Position numbers and translations under genes: made by a program
Virus record (IMG/VR): IMGVR_UViG_3300046467_000682
Span: 1-20,358 of that record
Origin: a virus
Strand: one strand, 5' to 3'
Length of the DNA stretch: 20,358 nt
Part shown: piece after piece, positions 1 through 7,743 of the stretch
Layout of the letters: each line of letters opens with the position of its first letter
How positions within the stretch are numbered: the first letter of the stretch is position 1
The notes under the pieces: model-generated
What the model was told of the DNA's origin: nothing
What the model saw: the letters and a program-made list of their open reading frames with translations, nothing else
The model's database searches: none

Positions 1-173
1 GATTGCTCTGCTATTGCAAACGCCAAGAAAGAAGGTAAGTAATTTAATACATTACTAACTGATACTTTCTTATTTACTGGAGTTCCAGAAGGATCATCAA
101 TCACATGAAGTAAATCATCTGCTGCAATCCCTGTGCTTAAATCCGTAAGCGCGGTTATTTTTTTATCTGCCAT
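1..173 (-). CDS. Phage structural or fibre protein, N-terminal fragment
   Basis: The reading frame starts at an ATG (173-171) and runs off the left edge, giving 57 complete codons. It begins [20 protein letters not shown] and continues with a [19 protein letters not shown] stretch. From memory this N-terminal pattern (ITALTDL, then [13 protein letters not shown]) is common at the start of structural and tail-fibre-like proteins of marine T4-type phages, so a virion role is likely. A good ribosome binding site (AAGAGGAAA) lies 5 nt upstream of the ATG. It is the next gene after gp6 on the same strand, separated by a terminator hairpin, so it may have its own promoter; I see no TATAAATA in the 77-nt gap. 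The full length and C-terminal domains are not visible, so the exact product cannot be named. Confidence 0.7.
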   Translation of the reverse strand, partial: MADKKITALTDLSTGIAADDLLHVIDDPSGTPVNKKVSVSNVLNYLPSFLAFAIAEQ

Positions 174-200
174 TTTAGTTTCCTCTTAAATAAGCATTGT

Positions 201-218
201 TAAAACCCCTTTCGGGGG
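201..218 (-). terminator. Rho-independent terminator after gp6
   Basis: Read leftward, the sequence is CCCCCGAAAGGGGTTTTA: a 4-5 bp G:C stem with a GAAA-type loop followed by a T-run. It lies 33 nt beyond the gp6 stop codon, where the baseplate operon should end. The stem is short but purely G:C in an AT-rich genome. Confidence 0.75.
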
Positions 219-225
219 ATCCTAC

Positions 226-243
226 TCCATGCATATACATGGA
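226..243. repeat. Small inverted repeat beside the gp6 terminator
   Basis: TCCATG (226-231) and CATGGA (238-243) form a 6-bp stem around CATATA. It lies between the gp6 stop and the G:C terminator hairpin. It may help the terminator or protect the mRNA end; no function can be assigned from sequence alone. Confidence 0.4.
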
Positions 244-250
244 TCATAGT

Positions 251-2119
251 TTAGGAGTAACTAGAAGAAGTTGTATAACCTACTCCAGCACTCGTTTCAC
301 CACTGGCAACCGTATCTGCTACACCCGTAACAGAGATTTCGTTTGCTGTGATATCCAATAGTTGATTCCTAGCTGATATTACATCATTTGAACTAGGAGT
401 AACCGTGAATTCTATTGTACTAGCTGTACCGCTAGTTGAAGTAAATGTCAAAGAATTAATTGACACTTTACCTGTTGAATATATTATTGTTCCAGCTGTA
501 TTATCTTTATATACTCTTGTTGAACCTGATAATGAATATCGTCTGATATTACCTTCACCATCATCATCAAAGAAATATTCTGTAGATGCATCACCTGAAA
601 CAAAAAAACCTGTTGTTGTTAAAATTCCACCACCAGCTGTATTGTGTCCTGAATGTGGATTGTATAAAGCATTTCCAAATGTTAATGATATAGACGATGC
701 CGTTCCATCTATTGTAGCTGTATAATCTTTTTTTAATTTAATAGTTGTTATATTAGAAAGAACTGATGTTTCAACTGAATCTATTTTAGTTGATAATTGT
801 GAATGTCTAAACAATGTATCAAATCCTGAAAGTTCATTATTATCATAAGATATAATAGCAGCCTTAATTAATGTTTCTAAAGCTGATTTAGTTTGAGATG
901 TTTTTGTCGGATCATATTTAAAATTACTTGTAATAAGTACTTGTAATATTTCAGCATCAATTATTTCTGGTCTGACTGTTAGAATACTTAATTTACTTAA
1001 ATCAGTTTTTAATGCAGTCTTTTCAGCTGTAGTTAAATTGTTTGAATATTGAGAAGGCTTAATAGCTACAAAAACTTTACCGTAAGATATAGGGTCATGA
1101 TCTTCACCACCCCATACAGATATTGAATCTGCTCCTGGATATAAGTCTTGTAATTTTGCTTTGTAATCTTGAACTGTAACTAATCTGTTTTGTGAAGTAT
1201 AAAACTTACTAGCAGAGAATTTGATTTGGTCTGGTGTCTCAATGTCTTTACCACCTGATGCACTTACTGTATTTGTCATTGTTACATCAGAGTTTCCTTG
1301 AATAGATGTAGCCATTGAAAAAATACCAGCTCCATTTGCATGTGTACTATCTGTTACTAAATAAGAAATAGAAATTTCATCACTATCTTTAGGCTCTTTA
1401 CCAATTATACCATCTCCGAAATATACTTCAAATAATCCTTCATCATTTTCTTGTAAATAAAATACAGTTGATGTTGTTGATATGTTTGTAAGATCACCCG
1501 CCTTTGTCCAAGCTGATACTGTATTATTTGAGGTTATATTAATTGTAATTGTTGAAGTATCAATATTAGGATTCAATAATGGAAATCTTTGATTTGTTAC
1601 TTGACTACTGTATCTATATACATCAGTTGTTAATTTTCCTTGATAAACATTTAAATCATCAAATCTAAATGTACCACTTGTTGGTGTAATTGTTTTATTG
1701 TCTAATGATATAAATGTATATGATGTTCCGTCAAAAATTGTTGTGAATTCGTGACCACGACTAAGTGTTAAACTGTTTGGAGTTTCACCAGCTATTGATG
1801 GACTATTAACTGTTAAATCAAATATAGCTTTAGATGCTGTTCTTGATGAAGGTGTATATCCTAATTCTTTAGCTCTTGACACTACGTTCTTTCTGATTTG
1901 TGCTGTGTCTAAAAACATTTCAGATGCAACCATGTTTGCATTGAATGCTGAGGTGTGAGCTGAGTATGCCAACAAGTCTGTAAGGATTGCTAAGTTAGAA
2001 CCTTCGAAATCATAGTCTTTTAAAAGTGTTTGTCCTTTTAAATATTCTTTTAGACTTGATGATACTTGATCAAAATCTAAATCTGTTATATTAATGTTTG
2101 AACTTTTTATTGTTGCCAT
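251..2119 (-). CDS. gp6: Baseplate wedge protein gp6 (baseplate J-like)
   Basis: The 622-residue protein is close to the length of T4 gp6 (660 aa). The N-terminus has the pattern I associate with this family: an early ITDLDFDQV segment, LKDYDFEGSNLAILTDLLAY at residues 35-54, and then NANMVASEMFLDTAQIRKN and ARELGYTPSSR-like text. gp6 dimers form the inner ring of the baseplate wedge and tie the wedges together around the hub. The Ser/Thr/Gly-rich C-terminal third (about residues 480-622) looks beta-rich and is less conserved. The start overlaps the gp25 stop by one base (TAATG-type junction), so translation is probably coupled to gp25. A terminator follows. The assignment rests on sequence pattern plus the gp25-gp6 order, which matches other T4-like phages. 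Confidence 0.9.
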   Translation of the reverse strand: MATIKSSNINITDLDFDQVSSSLKEYLKGQTLLKDYDFEGSNLAILTDLLAYSAHTSAFNANMVASEMFLDTAQIRKNVVSRAKELGYTPSSRTASKAIFDLTVNSPSIAGETPNSLTLSRGHEFTTIFDGTSYTFISLDNKTITPTSGTFRFDDLNVYQGKLTTDVYRYSSQVTNQRFPLLNPNIDTSTITINITSNNTVSAWTKAGDLTNISTTSTVFYLQENDEGLFEVYFGDGIIGKEPKDSDEISISYLVTDSTHANGAGIFSMATSIQGNSDVTMTNTVSASGGKDIETPDQIKFSASKFYTSQNRLVTVQDYKAKLQDLYPGADSISVWGGEDHDPISYGKVFVAIKPSQYSNNLTTAEKTALKTDLSKLSILTVRPEIIDAEILQVLITSNFKYDPTKTSQTKSALETLIKAAIISYDNNELSGFDTLFRHSQLSTKIDSVETSVLSNITTIKLKKDYTATIDGTASSISLTFGNALYNPHSGHNTAGGGILTTTGFFVSGDASTEYFFDDDGEGNIRRYSLSGSTRVYKDNTAGTIIYSTGKVSINSLTFTSTSGTASTIEFTVTPSSNDVISARNQLLDITANEISVTGVADTVASGETSAGVGYTTSSSYS

Positions 2120-2532
2120 TATCTTACTCTCTCTAATGTTAAGTCTAATTCGTGGGGTCGTGGATCATTATGAACAGTAAAAAACATAGATACATTAAGT
2201 GAATTACCTATTGTACTTGCGGCTACATCAGTCACAGTAACTCGCGATTCATATTTATTTATTAAACTTTTAATATCTTCTTCTAAAATAATACTATCTG
2301 TAGTATCTAATTCAAATAACATACCCCTAAGGTCAACACCTAAACTTGGTTTAAATGGTCTTTCATAATTGTTTGTACTTATTAAATTTCTAACTGATCT
2401 TTTAATTGCATTAAAATCTGTTTTCAATACAACATCTTTACTTTGTGGGTGTAATGTCATATTAATATCAATATCTGTAAACCATCTTCGAGATACTCTA
2501 CTTGATTTATTTTTACTATTAAATTGAGCCAT
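2119..2532 (-). CDS. gp25: Baseplate wedge protein gp25
   Basis: The 137 residues match the size of T4 gp25 (132 aa) and of the related T6SS TssE family. The core RRWFTDIDINMTLHPQSKDV (residues 15-34), KTDFNAIKRSVRNLI (38-52) and RPFKPSLGVDLRGMLFE (59-75) follows the gp25 pattern, including the FxDID start and the R-P-F-x-P-x-x-G motif. gp25 joins the wedge core bundle to the first sheath ring and primes sheath assembly. The gene abuts gp6 downstream (one-base overlap). There is no Shine-Dalgarno before the ATG; instead a T4-type late promoter element TATAAATA ends 5 nt upstream, so transcription could begin at the ATG itself. This suggests a separate late leaderless transcript for gp25-gp6, besides read-through from gp48. 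Confidence 0.92.
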   Translation of the reverse strand: MAQFNSKNKSSRVSRRWFTDIDINMTLHPQSKDVVLKTDFNAIKRSVRNLISTNNYERPFKPSLGVDLRGMLFELDTTDSIILEEDIKSLINKYESRVTVTDVAASTIGNSLNVSMFFTVHNDPRPHELDLTLERVR

Positions 2533-2537
2533 ACTAC

Positions 2538-2545
2538 TATTTATA
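2538..2545 (-). promoter_or_regulatory. T4-type late promoter (TATAAATA) abutting gp25
   Basis: Leftward TATAAATA is followed by GTAGT and then the gp25 ATG. T4 late promoters place this octamer at about -13 to -6, which would put +1 on the A of the ATG. The element and spacing are nearly identical to those before iscU. It lies in the 17-nt gap between gp5 and gp25. Confidence 0.65.
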
Positions 2546-2549
2546 TCAT

Positions 2550-3812
2550 TTAACTAGGTTTATTTGTCTCGGATCCTGTTTCTGTGTGAGTATGTTCAGA
2601 AAGTTTAACTTCTTTTCCAGTAATCTCATCAACAGCCGTGATAGTTGAATCATTTGTTTGTTCACCTGTAATCCAAACTGTTCCATCAACTTTCAAATTG
2701 GTTGTCATAAAAGTATTAGGTGCTGTCCATGTAGCATCTTCTTTTGATATTATATCAGTTTTACCAAGAGTATTTACTACAGTATTACCTGTTGTGTTAA
2801 TAAAAGTATCTTTCTTTGTGAAAACATTTATAACTCCATCAACATTTACATTTACATTACCTGTAATTGTTACCCAATCATCAGCTGCTACAACTGTGTA
2901 TTTATTTTTAGTAATTTTATCTACTCTATTTCCGTCTTTATCTATTTCTATTCTTGTACCAGACTTATGATATAAATGTATTCTTTCATAATCTGGTGTA
3001 TCATCTACTTCAATTATATGTCCTGATTCAGATTCATGTACCCAATTAAATGGATATTTTGGTTTTAAATATGTTGTCGTGTCTCTAAGTGGTTTCTCCC
3101 CTTGAATATTTAATAAAGAATCATCATCATCAGTTGCACCTTCTCCTATAGATAATGTTTCTTCATCAACATTTAAAATAGGATATATCTTAGCTACAGG
3201 ATTATAATTTGTTGTTGCATAGTCTGTAGCACGTGCTAATAGATTAACATCAGAACCTGAGATATAAGATTCCTTAGGGTATATCTCACCTTTCGTTTCA
3301 CCTTTTTTTCTAGGAGATTTATCTAATGCTAGTGTTAATCCATAATTTCTGTTTATATGTTTTGGATTTTTTCCATCAGGAGTTCCTTCATAAGAAGCTT
3401 CAGAATCCAATCGAGGATCATTAAATCCATCTGTTGTTTTTCTTAATATTTTTTGAAAATTTCTATTTCCTTTCTCATCAAGCTTTTCATCTATTCTATA
3501 ATAGTTTTGTGGAGTTCCAATAAATGAACCCATAACAACAGGGTCTTGTAATTGTTCTGCATCTCGGTAAAATCCTACTATTGTAGAACCTTCTACTAAA
3601 CTATGTGTTGTTGTACCCAAGCCTGATAAAGAGGGTGAAGTAGTTGGCATCATTACATCTGACCAAGGTAGATCAGGAGTAGCAATTAATTGTTTATCGT
3701 GTGTATGATTACCATAAATTCTTACACGAACTCTATTTAAAAATAAAGGATCATTTCTATCTTCTACAATTCCTGTAAACCAAATCAAACCTTCTTTACC
3801 TTGAAATTTCAT
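2550..3812 (-). CDS. gp5: Baseplate central spike gp5, without lysozyme domain
   Basis: This 420-residue protein starts with the gp5/VgrG OB-fold pattern: WFTGIVEDRNDPLFLNRVRV (residues 11-30), then PWSDVMMPTTSP and GSTIVGFYRDAEQLQDPVVMG. T4 gp5 (575 aa) carries a T4-lysozyme domain after the OB fold. Here the chain goes straight into a linker and then a beta-helix-like region with short repeating V/N/G strands (about residues 310-350, e.g. TGNVNVNVDGVINVFTKK). The last 18 residues contain HTH (His407, His409), like the HxH iron-binding tip of other phage spikes. The protein should form the trimeric spike below the tube and pierce the outer membrane. Loss of lysozyme means the cell wall must be breached by another protein. 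The start overlaps the gp27-like stop by one base. Confidence 0.85.
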   Translation of the reverse strand: MKFQGKEGLIWFTGIVEDRNDPLFLNRVRVRIYGNHTHDKQLIATPDLPWSDVMMPTTSPSLSGLGTTTHSLVEGSTIVGFYRDAEQLQDPVVMGSFIGTPQNYYRIDEKLDEKGNRNFQKILRKTTDGFNDPRLDSEASYEGTPDGKNPKHINRNYGLTLALDKSPRKKGETKGEIYPKESYISGSDVNLLARATDYATTNYNPVAKIYPILNVDEETLSIGEGATDDDDSLLNIQGEKPLRDTTTYLKPKYPFNWVHESESGHIIEVDDTPDYERIHLYHKSGTRIEIDKDGNRVDKITKNKYTVVAADDWVTITGNVNVNVDGVINVFTKKDTFINTTGNTVVNTLGKTDIISKEDATWTAPNTFMTTNLKVDGTVWITGEQTNDSTITAVDEITGKEVKLSEHTHTETGSETNKPS

Positions 3813-5272
3813 TATAAAGATTCTCCATATTCTATTCCTGTAGTTTCAATATTAGAAAGAACAGAATCTTTAATACACTTAATATTTAAATTACATTCGT
3901 TTGGAGTTATATTCCACATAACTTCAGTTATGAGATGTTTACCATTATAAAATTTTGGTTTTACTTCATCTTCTCCCGCTCTTGCTGCAGGAATATCTAA
4001 ATTAATAACTTGACCAACCGATATATCTGTTCTTGCTGATAAAACACAATTAATACTATAATATTCTAATAATTGTGATGCAGCTGCTCTAAACTGTTTT
4101 GCACCCATGTGTACAAAATGATTTGCTTGGACAATCTTATCAGTTTCATCATTTATAAAAGATGAATCACTAGTTAAAATTGTATAGGCATCAGGATAGT
4201 CACCAATTCCTTTTCCTTCTTCAGTTCCTATAATAGAAACATCTCCATCAGTTGCCGCCGATCCTATGTGTGTTATCTCTGGTTGAGTTCTTACAAATGG
4301 GTGTGGGTCTAAAGCTTGTCCTGCACCACCAAAAAACTTTTCTAAAAAACTATATGTTTTTTCAATATAGAATTTATAAGTGTTATCTATTGTTATTTGT
4401 TTAGAACCAAATAACCCATTAACTATTCCTTGAAAAACATCAGCTTGTGAACCTATTTCATATCCAAGTATTCTTCTTCCTGAACCTATTACATCTGTAG
4501 AAGCATCAGTAGGTATATTTTTAGTATTCTCTGCAGCTGCTGCTTGTGAATATGTAAAAGGTCTACCTCCTGCATAATCTACTTTCATCATACTATCTAA
4601 AGATTGAATTCTAAAACCACCATTAGCAGTTTGATAAAAGAAAAATGAATCTTGTAATCCACTTGATGAATCAAGACCTTGAGCTTGAGCACACAACCAA
4701 TTCATAGTATAATTAACACTCCAATTAGGAATAACTACATGATAATTATCACCTTGAGATTTCTCTCTTACTTCAAAGAAAGCTTCAAGTTTTTTATCTT
4801 TAACTTCGTTAGCTATTCCTAAATGATCTTCACCCAATAATGCTGCAATGTCAGTCATTGAACCTCTAAGGGCTTGACTTACTCTAGTTCTTCTTGATTG
4901 TAAAAATTGTGGTGCACAAAAACTTAATTGATAAATTTGACTACTTTCATCAATTCTTTTTACATTTGATATTTTATAAATTCTAAAAATTTGATCAATC
5001 AAATCTTCTTCTTCAGTTTCATCATCAACACCTGAAGGTTGTTTGAATCTTATTCTAAGAGACTCTTGACCAAATAGTTTTGCGTTTTCTAAAAGGTTAA
5101 TAGAATCACCTATGATTAATTCACCCATTAGAAAATTTTGATCTATTGCTTCATAGATATTACATTCTACTAATAAATCTCTAATATCAAAGCCATCGCC
5201 TTCGTTATTTACTATTGTTAAAACTTCTAGCTCATAACTACTAGGATTTGAGCTATCTACACCTGTTGCCAT
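3812..5272 (-). CDS. gp27: Baseplate hub protein, gp27-like
   Basis: The protein has 486 residues, somewhat longer than T4 gp27 (391 aa). The N-terminal half (SSYELEVLTIVN, then GFDIRDLLVECNIYEAID and NFLMGELIIGDSINLLEN) has the beta-rich character expected of the first barrel domain of gp27/VgrG-type hub proteins. Position supports the call: it sits directly upstream of gp5, its partner in the (gp27)3(gp5)3 hub, and downstream of gp53. The C-terminal portion contains SVGQVINLDIPAA and ends with a LNIKCIKDSVLSNI segment; segments like these are common in hub proteins that bind the tube and carry the spike. The start is two bases from the gp53 stop, with a GAGAAA ribosome site. I recognise the family less directly than gp25 or gp53, so the number assignment leans on gene order. 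Confidence 0.75.
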   Translation of the reverse strand: MATGVDSSNPSSYELEVLTIVNNEGDGFDIRDLLVECNIYEAIDQNFLMGELIIGDSINLLENAKLFGQESLRIRFKQPSGVDDETEEEDLIDQIFRIYKISNVKRIDESSQIYQLSFCAPQFLQSRRTRVSQALRGSMTDIAALLGEDHLGIANEVKDKKLEAFFEVREKSQGDNYHVVIPNWSVNYTMNWLCAQAQGLDSSSGLQDSFFFYQTANGGFRIQSLDSMMKVDYAGGRPFTYSQAAAAENTKNIPTDASTDVIGSGRRILGYEIGSQADVFQGIVNGLFGSKQITIDNTYKFYIEKTYSFLEKFFGGAGQALDPHPFVRTQPEITHIGSAATDGDVSIIGTEEGKGIGDYPDAYTILTSDSSFINDETDKIVQANHFVHMGAKQFRAAASQLLEYYSINCVLSARTDISVGQVINLDIPAARAGEDEVKPKFYNGKHLITEVMWNITPNECNLNIKCIKDSVLSNIETTGIEYGESL

Positions 5273-5274
5273 AA

Positions 5275-6015
5275 TTAATTTCTCACTAAACTAACAAATT
5301 CTTGTACTACTCTATCAACATATTTTGGTTCAATATATCTAATTACATGCTTATCTTCGTTTAACTCTCTTTCATAATCTAAATTAGTTACAGGGGTATT
5401 ACCTGTAGCTACTGTTGTTTTGAGATTATTTGAATCAGTATAATGATGAATAGCATTTTGTTCATCTACAACAGAGGATATTGTAAAACTCTTTTCTGAA
5501 TCAGCACCTGTTGCTGTACTGTTAGTTGTAAATGTTCCTAACACACTATTTAATGTTATTCTATTATGTGTTGGGTTTACATCAGTTACAAATCCATATA
5601 CTGATGATGATTGAGAAACCTTTTCTCCTAATGTAAATTTACTTGATTCTTCGTTTACATGATCGTATGAAACTATATCTGTTGATGAAGAAGCTTCTAA
5701 ACAAGTACCTGAATATTTTCTATCCATGTATTTAAGAAAAAGTTGATTTGATTTTGGCCAATCATTAAAGTCTTGTAAGTTCTCATTAACTAAAAAGAAC
5801 AACCAATATAATGTGCCATCACCATAAAGTTTTGATGCTACAACATCAGGTCTTTCACCTTCTGTAATTCTATAATAATTATATCCTGTAATACCGTCTT
5901 GTAAATAACTCCATGTAGATACTTTGCGAAATAAATCTTTTGCTTTAAAATACTTACCATCACTTTTAAAATCATATTGAATACTGGGAATATGTTTAAA
6001 AAATCCTTTTGCCAT
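5275..6015 (-). CDS. gp53: Baseplate wedge protein gp53
   Basis: The 246-residue product is longer than T4 gp53 (196 aa) but starts with the characteristic block FFKHIPSIQYDF (residues 5-16), then a LysM-like segment YYRITEGERPDVVASKLYGD and GTLYWLFFLVNENLQDFNDW (about 47-86). gp53 clamps adjacent wedges together around the hub during the last step of wedge assembly. The extra length lies in a Ser/Thr-rich insert (about residues 105-205) with short beta-prone stretches, before a conserved-looking C-terminus (KHVIRYIEPKYVDRVVQEF). The start codon overlaps the gp48 stop by one base, so translation is probably coupled. The order gp48-gp53-gp27-gp5-gp25-gp6 is a coherent baseplate operon. Confidence 0.9.
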   Translation of the reverse strand: MAKGFFKHIPSIQYDFKSDGKYFKAKDLFRKVSTWSYLQDGITGYNYYRITEGERPDVVASKLYGDGTLYWLFFLVNENLQDFNDWPKSNQLFLKYMDRKYSGTCLEASSSTDIVSYDHVNEESSKFTLGEKVSQSSSVYGFVTDVNPTHNRITLNSVLGTFTTNSTATGADSEKSFTISSVVDEQNAIHHYTDSNNLKTTVATGNTPVTNLDYERELNEDKHVIRYIEPKYVDRVVQEFVSLVRN

Positions 6016-7178
6016 TAGTCTGAATCCTCAGTTTCTTCTACAGGATTATCTTTTTTTATTTGTGCTAGTTCTGCTGATACAGAATTAGAAACGGCACTAA
6101 ATTTTCTTTCGTCTTGTGTTTGTTCTCTTGCATTACTACCTGTATTAGCAAACGCAGAAACTCCACCTCCATATTTCTTTCTATCTAATGTAGATGTTTC
6201 TACAAACTCTAAAGTCAGAGTAATTGCAGCTGGTGCACCGTCAATCATGTGTGTAAATCCTTGGCCACCTGTCCAATCAACATTAACTCCTGTAAGAACA
6301 GATACTAATGGATAATCTATATAATCTTTAAACGGCCCATGAAATCTAATAGCCCACTCATTAGGGAATGTATATATTCTATCATTGCCTCCTGTTGTAC
6401 CAGGAAGTGCTGATAATCTAAATGCATGAATCATTTCTTTTATTACTGATGATTCTTTTGATGATGTAGGTCTCAACGTAAAATTATAAGAAAAAGTTCT
6501 AAACATCACACCTTTAAATAATTGAAACTTTAATGGATTAACTGTCTTACCCATAGACTGTTTTATTATGTCTCCACCTGGTGCACCACCTATAAGAAGT
6601 TGACCCAATTCTGCCGAATCAGTTCCCGCTCCTGTTGAATCCATCCAGCCGGAAATAAGTCCTTCGATCATTCCTTTCTCTGCTTCTCCATACTCTATAG
6701 TCATATTATCTGTTAAAGCATCTGGAACATAAAGAAATATATCATATTTCTTTTCACCAGCTTTATCTTTTACATTTCTTTCTAAAGATCGGAAGTGAAT
6801 ATAATTTGTTAAATTTCCACCTTCTCCTTTTTCATTTGCAAAGTTTTCAGGGAATTGAAGTTTTATACCAGAATCTGGAGATGCATCGGATCTACCACCC
6901 ATTGCATCATTAAGAACTTTTGCTCTTGCTTCTCTATTTTTTCCTTTCATATCCATTACTTGAGATGATATCTCAGGAATGTTTGATGTTCTAATACCTG
7001 TAGCTCCAGTCAATAAGTCACCTAAACCATCTGCAATTCTTTGATCAAAAGTATTTGAAACAGCAGACATACTACCTAACTTACCTTTTAATTGTGAACC
7101 TATTGCGTTAGCATCACCTGATACGGAACCTACATAATTAGACAAGGTACCTTTTGCTTTTTTAAATAAATTTCCCAT
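6015..7178 (-). CDS. gp48: Baseplate tail-tube cap protein, gp48-like
   Basis: I place the start at ATG 7178-7176 (387 aa) because AAAGAGAA precedes it and the protein then begins MGNLFKKAKGTL. A longer in-frame start at 7286 would add 36 hydrophobic residues, cross the promoter and overlap gp4 completely. The C-terminal half has the tube-protein fold pattern of gp48/gp54/gp19: FKGVMFRTFSYNFTLRPTSS, then IKEMIHAFRLSALPG, and a final ITLTLEFVETSTLDRKKYG block. gp48 caps the hub and starts tube polymerisation together with gp54. It is the first gene of the leftward baseplate operon. T4 gp48 is 364 aa. gp54 is the alternative, but a separate tube-fold protein at 8934-9539 better fits that slot. 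Confidence 0.78.
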   Translation of the reverse strand: MGNLFKKAKGTLSNYVGSVSGDANAIGSQLKGKLGSMSAVSNTFDQRIADGLGDLLTGATGIRTSNIPEISSQVMDMKGKNREARAKVLNDAMGGRSDASPDSGIKLQFPENFANEKGEGGNLTNYIHFRSLERNVKDKAGEKKYDIFLYVPDALTDNMTIEYGEAEKGMIEGLISGWMDSTGAGTDSAELGQLLIGGAPGGDIIKQSMGKTVNPLKFQLFKGVMFRTFSYNFTLRPTSSKESSVIKEMIHAFRLSALPGTTGGNDRIYTFPNEWAIRFHGPFKDYIDYPLVSVLTGVNVDWTGGQGFTHMIDGAPAAITLTLEFVETSTLDRKKYGGGVSAFANTGSNAREQTQDERKFSAVSNSVSAELAQIKKDNPVEETEDSD

Positions 7179-7216
7179 AAATTGTTCTCTTTGTGTAATA
7201 TATACTATATAGTAGT

Positions 7217-7224
7217 TATTTATG
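7217..7224 (-). promoter_or_regulatory. T4-type late promoter for the leftward baseplate operon
   Basis: Leftward CATAAATA followed by ACTACT lies in the divergent gap between gp48 and gp4. The predicted +1 near 7211 gives a leader of about 33 nt with a ribosome site before the gp48 ATG. It overlaps the gp4 start codon on the other strand. Confidence 0.6.
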
Positions 7225-7677
7225 TCATATAAAGGAAAGTTTAAAGCAAAGAATCCAAATAAGTACAAAGGTAATCCTACAAACATTATTTATCGTAGTT
7301 TATTAGAGCGGAGATTCATGGTGTATCTGGATAATACTTCTTCTGTACTAAAATGGAGTTCTGAAGAAATTGTGGTACCGTATGTTTCACCACTGGATAG
7401 GAGAGTGCACCGATATTTTCCTGACTTCTATATGAAGTATCGAAACGTAAAAGGCGTGATAGTAGAAACTCTTATAGAGGTAAAACCTTCTAAACAAACT
7501 AAACCACCGGATCCTAAAAGAAAATTAACTAAAACAGGTAGAACTTCTAAAAGATATTTAAAGGAAGTTAATACTTATATCATTAATGATGCAAAATGGA
7601 AACAGGCCATTAAATTTTGTGACGAAAGAAGTTGGAATTGGAGAATTGTTACAGAAAAGGATATTAACATCTATTAA
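7222..7677 (+). CDS. gp4: Head completion protein gp4 (PD-(D/E)XK-type fold)
   Basis: The 151-residue product matches T4 gp4 (150 aa) in length and opening pattern: basic MSYKGKFKAKNPNKYKGNPT, then IIYRSLLERRFMVYLD. Residues Glu29, Pro67-Asp68 (YFPDFY) and Glu86-x-Lys88 (LIEVKP) form a PD-(D/E)XK nuclease-like signature, which fits the TnsA-like relation of this family. In T4, gp4 (also listed as 50/65) acts with gp2 to finish the DNA-filled head before tail joining. The start is fixed by the conserved N-terminus, but no Shine-Dalgarno is visible before it, and the ATG sits inside the opposite-strand late promoter. I see no clear rightward promoter, so how it is transcribed is open. Confidence 0.88.
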   Translation: MSYKGKFKAKNPNKYKGNPTNIIYRSLLERRFMVYLDNTSSVLKWSSEEIVVPYVSPLDRRVHRYFPDFYMKYRNVKGVIVETLIEVKPSKQTKPPDPKRKLTKTGRTSKRYLKEVNTYIINDAKWKQAIKFCDERSWNWRIVTEKDINIY

Positions 7678-7681
7678 CTGA

Positions 7682-7689
7682 TATAAATA
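7682..7689 (+). promoter_or_regulatory. T4-type late promoter upstream of the porin-like gene
   Basis: TATAAATAC begins 4 nt after the gp4 stop. The predicted +1 near 7696 gives a leader of about 48 nt before ATG 7744, which has a clear GGAG site. This points to late expression of the porin-like gene and probably the genes after it. Confidence 0.7.
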
Positions 7690-7743
7690 CATAGATACAT
7701 TATGAATTATATAATGTAATTGTTAATAATAAACGGAGAAAAA

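Noticed and set aside
405-725. Rightward open frame inside gp6.
   Set aside because: Antisense shadow: no SD, no signal and no match to any family; gp6 itself is clear.
7179-7286. 36-residue N-terminal extension of gp48 starting at 7286.
   Set aside because: It crosses the promoter, overlaps gp4 antisense, and the 7178 start has a ribosome site and a normal N-terminus.
7287-7294. Leftward GATAAATA inside gp4 as a second promoter for gp48.
   Set aside because: It lies over 100 nt upstream, inside a coding gene, with a better placed element nearer gp48; likely chance in AT-rich sequence.
7720-7743. Eight-residue earlier start for the porin-like gene.
   Set aside because: It would contain the SD of the later ATG and precede the signal peptide; ATG 7744 fits better.
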